Source: Cladopsammia gracilis
Taxonomy: Eukaryota > Cnidaria > Anthozoa > Scleractinia > Dendrophylliidae
Assembly: GCA_022457155.1 (NCBI GenBank)
Contig: JAJGOT010000052.1
Location: 2,003,001 to 2,067,000, forward strand
Reading direction: 5' to 3'
Length of the DNA stretch: 64,000 bases
The translations under genes and the position numbers were made by a program. The first letter of the stretch is position 1. Every line of letters begins with the position of its first letter. The notes beneath the pieces were generated by a model. That model did not search any database. It saw only the letters and a program-made list of their open reading frames with translations, and was not told the DNA's origin. This document shows positions 1-12,200 of this stretch, piece after piece.

Positions 1-663
1 CTAGTCCGTATTTTATACCCAGTCCATAATCCGCAGTCCGTAGTCCGCAGTCCGTGTTTTATACTGACCGCGATTATTTCAAATATAGCTCGCTGGAAGT
101 GCTAACGTGCGAATGAGCTAATTAGGGAACTCCAAAAAATAAAGGAAAGAGTCAAATACACGACACACACTATACAAAAATATATGAAACCAGGAGCCAT
201 AATCGGGCATGGAGACCGCAAGCATGGGGCCCACGCAAACCCATGTTAAGGACGTGTTGGCCTACTGTGATATTTTTAGTAGAAATTGCGCCACCCTTGA
301 CATAATGAGAGCGCACGCACTTTCTACCTTAAATAGAAAATAAAAGCCTTTCGGGTTTGTTGATTACAAAAGCGGATTGTAAATGAAATTTTTACGTCGA
401 CGCCAGAAGTTCACAAAACGACAAAAATATGAAAAGTGACGGAAGTAATACAGTTGAAGTAGAAGTTGAATTTTTTATCTACCGTACAGGACTCAACAGA
501 ATAGAAACTGGTGTCAGATTAATCAAAATTAACTTTTTCAGTAACAGAACGTGCAGATTATGAAAAAAGTCTTTTGATGGTCTTTTTATAGTTGTTTACT
601 TGGTTAAGAGACATCTGCCAGTAGTCTTTCCCGACAGAAAAACTTATTTTATTTGGGACTGTG
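1..663. other. No gene recognised
   Basis: Non-coding sequence with short runs of GTCCGTAGTCCG-like repetition at 1-60. I see no supported exon. The stretch immediately before 664 may include former promoter or 5' UTR of the orphan signal exon. Confidence 0.5.
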
Positions 664-727
664 ATGTTGAGGAGTGTCATACTTGTACTTACTGCAGCAG
701 TAACAGTTGTCACCACAACGCCTGCGC
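664..727 (+). pseudogene. Orphan inverted copy of the oxidoreductase signal-peptide exon
   Basis: The sequence reads MLRSVILVLTAAVTVVTTTPA plus one base, then GTAAG: the same core, phase and donor as exon 1 at 24107-24026, on the opposite strand. No plus-strand exon of the oxidoreductase was found downstream, so this is probably an exon left without a gene by the inverted duplication. It could instead be exon 1 of an unrelated gene whose other exons I did not recognise. Confidence 0.6.
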
Positions 728-871
728 GTAAGCCTGAATAAGATTAACTATTTCTTAGAAAATGCTTACTTGTTTCATGGTTCCAACAGACTTACTACAA
801 CTTTGTCAACTTAACGTGCATTTCATTTAATTAAAGGATAGGTGTTCCAAAAATTTTAAGCAGAACATCTT

Positions 872-1737
872 CTCAAGTAGTTAAAGGCCTGGGTTAAAGG
901 CTTTCACCAGGAAAAACAGTTTATTCGTGATAACTTTAACAAAGGAAATGGAACTGGATCGAAATTTGGCACATGGAAAGGACTTATCCAGGGGCGGATC
1001 CAGGGGGGGGGGGGGTGAAATGGGTGAATTTTCACCCCCCCCCCCTTTTTGAGACCCTTTCTTTCTTTTTTCTAAAGTATTTCTCAAATAGATAATATTT
1101 TATTTCTCTGATATCTTTTTTGATTAAAATTTCACCCCCCATTTCAAAATCCTGGATCCGCCCCTGTTATCGTCCTAAACATTTTTAAGTATAATAAGCT
1201 TTCCCATGAGTCACGTGAAATGTCACGTGGCCATTTTTCTTAAAATAGCAAATATTTGACGAATTGGTGACGGGTTTAAGAGAAAATATAAAATAAAAAC
1301 GCTTTCCTGATGCATATTAAATATTTCCAGCCCTTCACGTTTGGAATGATCGTCCATTGTTCTCTAAAAAGAATTATGAGAACAAAGGTCATTTTTAAGT
1401 CCAAATTTCCACCTTTGATTATCTATAACTGTAATTTTAAAACTCGAGAACAATCATTCAAAACCTAGAAGGTTAAATATGTTAAACCTCCATCGGAAAA
1501 GCTAATTTATTTTACTATACAAAGAAAATTCGCTGGCATATCGCCGATTTCCTTAATGTTAAAATTTTGATCACGTGATATGTCACGTGACCAAACTTAT
1601 GCATTAAGGCAGAAGAAGACGTCAAGATTTACATTCAGGGCAAATTACAAATTGGTCTAGGCAATCTAGCCGAAGATATTAAGTGTGAACCATATTTTCG
1701 GAACAGACTTTAAACCCAGGCCTTAAACTGCTTGAGT
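872..1737. mobile_element. TIR DNA transposon (about 866 bp), non-autonomous
   Basis: The ends are inverted repeats, CTCAAGTAGTTAAAGGCCTG on the left and the complement of a CAGGCCTTAAACTGCTTGAG end on the right. ATCTT flanks both sides (867-871 and 1738-1742). The right arm of the duplication has a single ATCTT at the equivalent place, which is the empty site. No transposase is visible. A smaller element is nested at 990-1166. Confidence 0.75.
990..1166. mobile_element. MITE with CAGGGGCGGATCCAGG ends and G/C homopolymer tracts
   Basis: Left end CAGGGGCGGATCCAGG and right end CCTGGATCCGCCCCTG are inverted repeats around poly-G and poly-C runs. The ends look hAT-like. It sits inside the 872-1737 element and so is younger. 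Confidence 0.7.
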
Positions 1738-2153
1738 ATCTTAGTATTTTGTTTTTGTTCTTTTACTTTCAACAAATAAATCGTTCCCCCTGGTAAGAAA
1801 GAACACTGCTATCTGCGTCACAATTTAACACATTGATAACAAATCACAGTTTTGATTCAAAACGGCTTGCGGGGTGCGTGCGTACCACTCTTCACGGACA
1901 CGGAGGCGAATAATTGTTTCAACATATACCACACCAGTGGATAACCAGCCCAAAATACTTACATTTTAACAAAAACTTATTGCTATGTATTTTCAATACC
2001 CATAAGTCTTTAGGTTTTGTTTGGGCTTTCTCAGTCTTCACCTTATTTCCCTTATATTAATGTATATTATAACTGATAACACGCGTTATAACTTCATTGT
2101 ATTTGAATCTTACTTTTAGCCGCGTTATGATGTTCTAGCTGAAACTAATCTTA

Positions 2154-2364
2154 GGGCGCTTACCGTTTGTTAGAACTGGCCGGCCAGACTGGTCCTTTGG
2201 TAACTAGAATTCATCTTTTTGAAGACTTGTTCCTACAAGTCCATCAAAAAGGTGCATGCTATTTCCAAATTTACCAGTCTGGCCGATCAGTTCTGACAAA
2301 TAATGGAATAATATTTACGAATTGAGCGGTCCGGCCGGCCAGTTTTGACAAATGGTAAGCGCCC
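2154..2364. mobile_element. MITE with GGGCGCTTACC ends and TTA target duplication
   Basis: Inverted ends GGGCGCTTACCGTTTGTTAG and CAAATGGTAAGCGCCC, with GGCCGGCC inside both arms. TTA lies on each side, as for PIF/Harbinger-type insertions. The right arm of the inverted duplication lacks it. A weaker relative may occupy 17107-17555. Confidence 0.75.
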
Positions 2365-2569
2365 TTAAATTCTGAAATAAACCCAAAACGGTGATTTCCA
2401 CTTTTATTTCTTGCCGCGTGTTTTTGTTTACACTTCCTTCGTGCTGATGACGTAAGTGTAGCTTGACAGGACGTATTGCATCCCGCAGATAAATTTTTTG
2501 GGTCATTCAGAATTCCTATTTGATTAACAAAATTTGTCAAGTAATGACTTGTGACTGATACGTGGAATA

Positions 2570-2722
2570 GATGGTTTTCATGTTACGTCACGGCGGCCAT
2601 ATTGGTGTACATCTACAAAAGAATTTTAATGGCCTTCTTTTGTTATGTACACCAACATGGCCGCCATGGCCTTTGTCATTTGAGTCCCACAGGATTGAAG
2701 GTCACGTGAGTGAAAACCATCT
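2570..2722. mobile_element. Palindromic MITE, GATGGTTTTC family, copy 1
   Basis: Ends GATGGTTTTCA and TGAAAACCATC, with inner arms GGCGGCCATATTGGTGTAC and GTACACCAACATGGCCGCC. It is 153 bp, the same length as copy 2 and nearly identical to it. TA-type flanks suggest a Tc1/mariner-like origin. Confidence 0.8.
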
Positions 2723-3494
2723 GTTCATTTATATGAAACATAACCCAAGTGCACGCGTGGCCTTTATTATCGCCTTGGTGTATAGATCTAGCGAAAAAAA
2801 AAACAGCAAAGTTTTAAGATTTAGACTTTATTTAGCTTTGGAAATCAATTACAACAACACTAAGAGGTTATCAATCTACTTAGTTTTACATTCTCAGTTA
2901 GCTCGTTATATTCATTTTCTCTTAGTTTTGATCCCAATACAATTCATCTTCGAGGCTTATGCATGCTTAACTATGCTGTTTAGAAAAAAAAAGGCAAATC
3001 CCTTCTTCACAAAAAATTATAACCGTATTTATAAATTTTGTACCAGGAAGGATGAAGTTTTTACTGCCTATGAGCACAGGCTTACCATCCTCTGTTTGAG
3101 TGGTTTACTGTGCATCTGCATACATGTAATGGCCTTATCGCTTTATAAATTTAGCCTCACTAAAGGCCAAATTTAGGACTCTTAAAACTAACGAAAATGA
3201 AATGAAAACGCACAAAATCACTGTTATGTTGTTTAACTTTGTTTTTCTGTGTTTATTTTGGTAATCTTTGGCTCGCAAAAGTGTTCTTTTCAAAATAACG
3301 GTTCCGACTCGCTCAAGTACTCTTTCTCTACCGGTAAGAATTAAAAGGTTTATAAGATAATTCTAACTTTTATCCTGACTGTTTGAAGACACTCCATTTA
3401 CAGCGAGTCATGCATGTTATACTACTAAATGGTAAGTTAACAAGAATGTAGTGCAATAGTAAAGAAATTAAAAACGCGCCGAGTGCATTATTGA

Positions 3495-3622
3495 GTTATA
3501 TAAGCACGCGGGAATTTTTAAGAACACAAAAGAAGTGCAGAGAAGCACGAGCCAAAGGCGAGTGCTTCTCGCACTTCTCGAGTGTTCTTAAAAATTTCCA
3601 AGTGCTTATATAACTAAAAAAT
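3495..3622. repeat. Palindromic repeat (MITE-like)
   Basis: Arms TTATATAAGCACGCGGGAATTT and its near complement around 3585-3615, with a second hairpin of AGAAGCACGAG/CTCGTGCTTCT type in the centre. No coding content. Confidence 0.55.
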
Positions 3623-3660
3623 GTACGAGGAACAAGTTTTTTTATTTCTTTTATAAAATA

Positions 3661-3813
3661 GATGGTTTTCACGGTATGTCACGGCGGCCATATTGGTGTA
3701 CAACTACAAAAGAATTTTAATGAACTTCTTTTGTTATGTACACCAACATGGCCGCCATGGCCTTTGTCATTTGAGTCCCACAGGATTGAAGGTCACGTGA
3801 GTGAAAACCATCT
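3661..3813. mobile_element. Palindromic MITE, GATGGTTTTC family, copy 2
   Basis: Nearly identical to 2570-2722, same 153-bp length, flanked by ATA and TATA. The closeness of the two copies indicates recent activity. Confidence 0.8.
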
Positions 3814-4210
3814 ATAAAAACGGTTATAATGAACCATACGTCACGCGCGTGCTTTATACAACCAACCAAACATAGCGCGCGCATTTCCTTGAGCATTTTA
3901 TAACATGCTCTAACAAAGATCAGTTTCAATTAAGAGTCGAAAGTAGCACGCTTTTGCTTTGATTTTGCGTTACCACGCTCTGCGATTGGTTAAAATATCT
4001 CGCGCCACTCTCTCAACCAATCAGAAGTAAAACAGAAATTCTTAAATTGTATATAATTGAAATAATACGAGCCCTTGATTTGTAATACGGACAACCCCTT
4101 CAATTTAGATGTCAATTAATCACAATAACAATTGTACTGTACCGTACTGTACTATGCTTGACTATATTATACTATACTGGACTGGACTGGACTTGACGAT
4201 ACTGCTCTCA

Positions 4211-6186
4211 TTAAACTGTCGGCTCTTCGTCGATTATGAGCCCCTCGAATGCCATATTATGTGTAAATCTGTTGTTGAAAGGGCCTCTCTTGTTGAAAAT
4301 CTGGAAAACTTGTACCCACTTGCTGATCTTGTCTCTATTGTAGCAAGAAAGAATCTTCACTCCGTTAATGCGGTTGTTTTTTCCCCAGTGTGGCCTGGCC
4401 TGAAACTCCTTGAAAAGTGCGTTTTCCACGCACTCCTGAAATTCGTCAATGCCGAACGCTCCAGGGAGAAATGGTACCTGGTGATATCAACATTAAAATC
4501 AAAAATTGGAAAATGAACCGTATTCGTAATCATCCCCCAAGACCAAGATACAAGGCCTGTCACTAGTAGCTCGTTATTTTTTAGGCGCGTTTAATATAAT
4601 TTCTTGGGAACACATACAGATATATTAAGATAAACCTCAGATCACATCATTGGCGTGCAAGTTTGAAAATAACAAGTGGTAAAACTAATGAACAGCGTAA
4701 AGAACTGGAGCCACTGAATTCAACAATCCACCTTTTCATATTGAGTCTAAGAAATTTTTTATTGAGTTCTTAGAAGGTTCCAAACTTATTTTTCTAAATA
4801 CTGAATGTTAACATTATCTGTAATTATGTTACGATGTAAATAGTCTTTTAACCCTTTCACTCCCAGAGTCAATTATGAAGACATGTAGTGTAGTTCTAAC
4901 TTTGATGCTGTGGACGAAAACCTATGGTGTGACCATTCAAATGAAACCTCTTTAGCAGTACTTTTGCATGGTACCATTTTTTCTAACTTTTGAGTCTGTG
5001 GATGAAATCCTATGGTGTGACCATTCAAATGAAACCTCTTCAGCAGTACTTTTGCATGGTACCATTTGTTTTTCAATATTTTACAAAATGAAATTTGGGA
5101 TTTTTATTGAATTTTGATGTTTGGCACTCTTGGGAGTGAAAGGGTTAATATTTTTATATTTTTTAAGGACTTCTAGGGACTTTTTATTCTAGTAGTTTTA
5201 AATATTTTTATATCTTGTAGGGACTTTTTATTCTAGCATTATTGTATTTTAGTAATCAACAGGACCCCCTTTGATACCAGTGTTTTTACACTGACGGGGT
5301 TATCCTGTATAAATATTATGTTATTATTAGTAATTAATGATGACGATGAGATATTGATAATGATGATGATAGTGGTGATAATTGTCTGAATTATGAACTG
5401 ACATCAGTCTCAAACTCATTAATAATTCATCAACTTTGTTTAACAAAAGAAAATCACAAGCGTAACAGTGCTTTGGAGACCCGATCCTAATTAGCATATA
5501 TTTTAGCGATTGTATTCCTTCATAATCTCTGCATTTAATGACTCAGTTTGCGAAGCTATATCAAATACTAGAAAGAGTGTTTCATCAGATGTCCAAACAC
5601 CTCGAAGTGGGTTAAAAATAACCCGGCTGCGCCTCGTTTTTTCAATCCACTTCTCGGGGTTTGGAAATCCTGATGATGTACTCTTGTTTGATATATATAC
5701 AGCTATTTCAATTAACGTTGTCGGATGAAAAAAGCTCAAAGCCAAGACCGCAAGGTAGTATGGGATTCATATGCATAAATTCACCACAATGGCTATTAAC
5801 AACTATCCATACTACCTTGCGGTCTTGGCTTGTAGGATTTGAGCTTTCATCCGACAACGTTAATTGAAATAGCTGTATATATTGACGTTTAAGCTTTCTC
5901 CGAATTTAACAGTATCTTTTGAGTGTATTTTGTATGCAATTAACACCTTTGAATCGCTAAGAAAAGGCGCTATAGATATAAAAAGTGCTCTGATCATTGC
6001 TATGGATAGTGGTGCTATATAAAATGTATATTATTACTATTATTATTTTTTTTAAGACAATGATCAGTTTTCATTTTAAAAATGTAATGTTGAGGAGTCT
6101 TTCATTATTATATATTTTGTAATTATTATACATGTGTTGTAATTTTATATTGTAAATTTAAGATTGTTTTAAGAAATTTGTTAATA

Positions 6187-6228
<42 letters not shown>

Positions 6229-9200
6229 TAGGTAAGGATATTAATTATATGCACTCTCACCTCAATATAGCAGTTATGCTCGTTGGTAGTTTCATCAGAT
6301 CCAGGTCTAAACTTGCTTGCTGGACTCAGGAACAGATCATCGGTTTTCACAAGTCTCACATAAATAGGCAGCAAGGAGTACTGTCGATGCCATTGTGCGT
6401 ACTCTTGAGCCTTCTGTATCACCATAGAAAGGGCACTGTTGAGATGCTCCAGCGGCAAACAAAATTCAGCTGTGCGCACACTGGAAGATAATGCGTGAGA
6501 ATAACGGAAGAGTCTAGATTCCATAGCTCAGAAGGAGGTCGGACACCTTATTGAGACTTATATAACGGAGTAACTGGTTAGCTTTCAGTTGAGGTTGGGG
6601 TTAGCAGATTATATAGTTAAATTTAGGCCTAAGCAACCCGAGAAGCTACGGTGGTACAGTGGTACGGTAGGCTATGTAAGTCTAAGCCTGGCTGAAGTCA
6701 CAGGTTCAGTTTAGATTTTCTTTTTTACACTTATTGAAAATAAAATTCTAAGTGTCGACATTACGTTATATAATTCTCAATAAGTGTCCGACCTCCTTCT
6801 GAGCTACAGAAGGTAGACTCTACCGAGAATAACATCACATTACATTGTCGAATCCAGGCCTCGGTTGTTCAAAAAGTGGACAGCGCGATCCATGGGATAA
6901 ATCACTATCCAGCGGATAGGCATTAGCAAAACCAATTGTGTTATCCACTGGATAGTGATTTATCCGCTGGATAGCGCAATCCAACTTTTGAACAACCAGG
7001 GCCAGAAACCTGTCCCCAGGGTCTTCTCGAAATGGCAGCAAGAATAGCAGATCACGTGATTTCCAAACTGATCTTTAGTTACTTGTAGTAGGTGCTGTTG
7101 GAAGATTTTAAGGTCATGTGATCTGAACTGTAAGCATGCGCAATGTCGACCCCAGAGCCGTCGTTTCGTTTGGTCAGAGGTTAAAACTACACGCGACAAA
7201 ATTATGGAAAATAACGTAGAACTCTGCGGAACTCTGCTCAAGCATTACAGGGCGCAAAAAATAAGAAACATCCCTTTAGAAAGCTGATTTACTAAAAACA
7301 TTTTAAGCTTTTTTAAATTCCAATTTGATCTGGATAGAGGATTTGCATGAAAACCAGCCACGGCTGATGTGGCTTTCCTCTCTAAATATAGTTATTTATT
7401 TATGTTGGTCTGCGCCGGAAAACGGGCTATGGTTTGACGCATGCGCAGACATTTGTCCGCGGGGGAGTTTTCTTCAGCTGCAAAGATATTTTCCAAAATC
7501 GAGCAACTCTTCCAAAATCACATGCTTGTGGTCATTTGTTCGATTCCGGCCTGGAAACTGATATTGTTCATTAAAGAAAGGGACCATCTTACGAAAATAC
7601 GCTAACATGACAAAACTGAATTAGATGTCGTTGACCTTTCCACACGCGCTGCATAAATAAAATAAATAAGCTTCCGTATTGTTCTTACAATAGTGTTTAA
7701 AGCTTATATTCAGGCACCTGAAAATTGTACATTCCCTTCAACTTTTCAGCTCCCTCCCCCTGATTTACGCTCCACCGACTCTGCATTCTTATTGTAACTT
7801 ACTGAATATTCCCTTTGGTGAACTGTAGCACATTGTACCACTTCTGCACATACACATCATCTGGGCTATCAAACGCAAACTGCTTCAAACCAAAATTGGT
7901 CAGTCGTGGTATACAGGTGGGGCAGCAGTTTGCGCAGCCCTGGAGACAAGATGCCGTGCAGTCAGTCTGTAAGCAGCCTATTTCCGCTATCCCTCTTCCT
8001 CCACAGCGGCTGCAACAGCACGCACAGCACGCACAGCACGTGGGCGAATGATTTGTTCGCGAGGCTTTAAGAACAACCATGTCGATAGTTTTATTAACCC
8101 TACCGGAACAAGACAAAAGGAAGACCATTATCTATGATGATTCATCCAATGTTTTTATTAACCTGTTGTTCAATATAATATCAAGCAGTGAAGTAGAGTA
8201 GAGGCAAGAATGGTGCGCCATAGTTAATGCACCTTTTCTTTGTTTTGAATAGGTTCTTATTTTCAATAACCATGATTCTTCTCATTGTTTTAGAACCGAG
8301 CAGGTCATTATTGTGGTCAGTGATGTGGAACAGGAGGTCATTATTGAAAATAATGACCTGGTCGCAATAATGACCTGCTCGGTTCTACTTAGTTGACCAC
8401 AATAATTTTTAGGACAACCAAAATTGAAGAGCCTTTACTTTTATCTCTGTCACATAGTTTACAGAAGTTCTCGCATTTGTCAATTATAACTTAGCAATTA
8501 CAAACTTTTTCTAGCTATTGTTAATGGTAATATTACAATTTCCACCTGAAATATTCAAAGTAATTGACCCAAAGCATTTGGAATCTGCGTAGCAGCAACA
8601 TTTTCTCTGGTTGTGGTTTCACTGGACTGGCCGTGCACTAGTTTTGAAACTTTAACTAGTTGTTCATTTGTTTCCCGTTTGTAACTTTGAAGAGCTTCCG
8701 ATCGATGCCCAGTAACACCCCGAATCAATTTGTCGTTTACACCTTCTTGAGACAATCTTGAGACCGCTGTTGCTCGCAAAGAGTGATTAGTGAAATATCC
8801 CTTAATTCCAGCTTCAACCATTATCATTTTAATCATGGAATTGAGTTTATTATGACCCAAAGGTACAATAGAAAACCAAGCATTGTCACTTTCGTACTTT
8901 CGCAATGGCTTCAAGTAAAAAGCTTTATCTAGAGATCCTTTAGGACATCGCTCAATATAAGTCTTGACAATTCTTACAACACATCTCTCGTGACATTCAA
9001 CGTTAGCATACCCTTTACAAGTTCTCGGGCAACCTCAAACATGTCGGTAATATCGATAGCGTCGTCTTCACAACTCTTCTGCTCAAACATATCAAGACTC
9101 TGGGAAAGACTTTCATCAAGTCCATCGTCTAAAACTACCTCTTCTTTTTCGCATTCATCCACCGCCTGCGACAACAAATCATCTAAACCATCGCTCATCA

Positions 9201-12200
9201 TCTCGAATGAACGTTTTTCCAAATAACTGGACATATTGGCAGTAAAAGCAATATCGACTAAAGCGTTATGGAACTCAGCTGCTGAACTGAAAGAAAAGCC
9301 TAAAAACACTAAACCCCTTGAGAAAAGGCAGATATTCAAATTGTGATACATGAGGGCTGCAAATCCTAACGGGATTTCATACAGTGTTTCACGACTCTTT
9401 AATTAGCAAACCATTCAAGCTATTCTTGGCTTCCCTTGTTCTAAAACAATGGAAAGGTGCATTAAATCGCATAATGCCCTCGCTCCTCGGCCTTCTTAAA
9501 AATAATGACCTCGCGCTACGCGCTCGGTCATTATTTTTAAGAAGGTCTCGGAGCTCAGGCATTATCCTATATAGAATAAACGTATCTATTTTAAATGTCA
9601 TCCGGTGATGAGCTTTTGTAGACTGCGTTGCAGCCGCCGGTTTATATAATAAGTGGTTTAAACCCTCGGAATAGATGACATTTTTGCTGGGGATTCCTTG
9701 CTGTCGGTTGGACTTTTAAAGGACTTATGCGTGGGAATGATTTAAGGGAGTTCGTTTAAGGTGGCTCGACTGGATTTTTTGGGGGCGATACCCTCCAAGA
9801 TTGAGCATTAACTACAACGCCATTAACAATGCTATGGACAAATGGTCACCACAGCTGTAATAGATAAAGACGAAAGTTTGTTAAGACCAGTGTGAAATTA
9901 ACATCGAAGTTGCCATAGCAACGTAATGACGCCATGACGTTTTTTCTTTCCGTCGTATTTCTCGGCACCAGGAGGTTTTTTCGGCAATCGCTTAAGGGAG
10001 CTTGTATCTCCAGTAGCCGCCTCGAATGTGGCAAAGATTGAACAAATTCTATGAGAGCGTTTCTGAAATTTTTTTGGGATAAAGTTTTGGCGATTACAAA
10101 TACAGTGAAAAACATACTAACGACATAATTGGCTAATATCTCAAGAAAACGATGCGCTTTTGGAATGTAGTTTCATCTCATAGTAGTTTGATTCCATTTA
10201 AATCGTGTTTGAAAAAGTGAGGGCGATTGCTTTGGCCGATTGCGAGAAAGAAGGATTTGATTAACATGCGTTCAGCCGCACTTTTTGTCATTTTTGTATG
10301 TAATTTGGTGTACGCCTACAAATGTGATGATAATTTGGAAACCGCTTGACAAACGTTTTTTAAAATTTGACAATCTCGAGATTAATCGTTACTTTATATG
10401 GCCTGCAAGTTTCAAGGACATTGAAAACATGCAAGGCAATTAAATAAGGCCTCAAATGTTTCATTCATGTTTCATTTTTTTCCCTCAGATTTTGTGTTTA
10501 CAAGTGAGCGTCCCATTATTCACGGGTATTGTTTTCAAGTTTCATATGCACGTGCACAACTTTAGCAAAAAAACTCATTTGCATCAAACAGAATGCTCGA
10601 TTGCTTTGCGAAAAATTTTCCGAAACATGCTAATAACTGGCTTGAGAATTGCGATAATATACGCACTCGATGTCACGCTATTACGTGGGTCCAGACTTTT
10701 ATCCTGCTCTGTTATTCTGTAGAATAATACCTTTTTTGTTTTCTGGACATAGAGACCGCTGCATTACAGCGTAATAGCATGACGTCGAGTGCGTTATGTG
10801 GTAACAATTAATGTCACCTTAATGTAACAACAGTCGAAGCGTAAATAATGACATATATATTTAACGCCTTACCCACTTCCCATTGGATACGGATTGACAA
10901 AAAATGAAAAGTACTCCCCCAGTTCACGGTTTGTGTAAATATGTTCAAACTCGTCTGGGACCTTGAACTCGTCGGCCGAGGTCCAAGGAACATGCGCCAT
11001 CACCCTTTTTTCAGCCAATTTGTACATGGGAACACAGCGATATGTGATGGAGTAAACTATACCCATGCTTCCCAGCCCTACTGCGCATGCCTTCAGCACA
11101 TCATCACTGTTTATCTCAACAGGATCTTCTCCATATTTGGCATTGGTTATCTTTTGTTTGCACTCATCAATAGTTTCATCTCCTCCGCGCACTTTCACCT
11201 GGATTCCCCCGCTTGTGATTAAATGAAGACCCACAACCAAAGTAGACTGCAAAAGAAAATCCATTTATGATTACCGCTATGTAGCAACACGTTCCAATAG
11301 CATACAGCCATTTCAATAAACGTTGTCGGATGAAAGCTTAAAACCAAGACCGCAAGGTAGTATGGTAGTAAGGTAGTAAAGCTATTCACAACTAACCATA
11401 CTACCTAGCGGTCTTGGCTTTGAACTTTAGGATCCGACAACGTTAATGAAATAGCTGTATACCCGGAGGAGGGGGGGGGGGGGGGGTACTCCCATATAAA
11501 AATGACGGGGGTGTCCGTCGGAAATTTTCGAAAAACACCCTAAAATGTACCAGGATCTCGTTTGATGGGCGTGGTTCAAAATAATTTTTACCCCTAAAAC
11601 AACAAATATCATGTTCTGTCATATTTTTTTGGCTCAATACCCTAAAAGGTACCGCGATAATTCTAACGGTGGTCATGTTAGATTTAAGTACCCTGAGCTG
11701 TACCAATCTAAAAATTTTGACCCATAAAAGGTACGACGAGCACCCCCGTCATTTTTATATGGGAGTCTTGAACCTCTAGGAATTAATAAAAAAGATGATA
11801 TTTCCGTTTATATCTACTTTTATTCATATGCTACATGTTCTTCTATTTTCATTTTATATCTCTTTTGTAACGTTTTTTTAAGCTTTATATCTTCAACGGT
11901 TACTTTTCCATTGTATTATATGTTATCATAGCATCATATTGCCGGTATACGTAAATTTAAATTGTAACGTCCTAGTTACCCATAGTCATTATTTGTAATA
12001 CCCTGAAGAAGAAAGGCCGCGCCTTTCGAAATATTGGATAAATTTCATTATATTCCTTCACTGTCGAATCAGCCTTGCTTTTATTCGTTTATTAAAATAC
12101 AACAAGTACGATTCAAATGACTGATGAAACTACATAGCAAATGGTCAGCGGCCTTCATTTCCATCCATTGTATAGGGCCCTCTCCGTGGAGAGGGGTGTG

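Larger units (their letters stand above)
664..2480 (+). repeat. Left arm of an inverted duplication (interrupted by two transposons)
   Basis: Blocks here match the reverse complement of 23225-24107 in the same order: the signal exon, TTTAAGCAGAACAT, GTTCTTTTACTTTCAACAAA, CCCCTGGTAAGA, ACTGATAACACGCG, GGTGATTTCC and AGCTTGACAGGAC. The left arm is about twice as long because it contains the element at 872-1737 and the one at 2154-2364. Confidence 0.85.

Noticed and set aside
2571..3176. 201-residue plus-strand open frame
   Set aside because: It begins inside a palindromic MITE and has low-complexity, family-less sequence.
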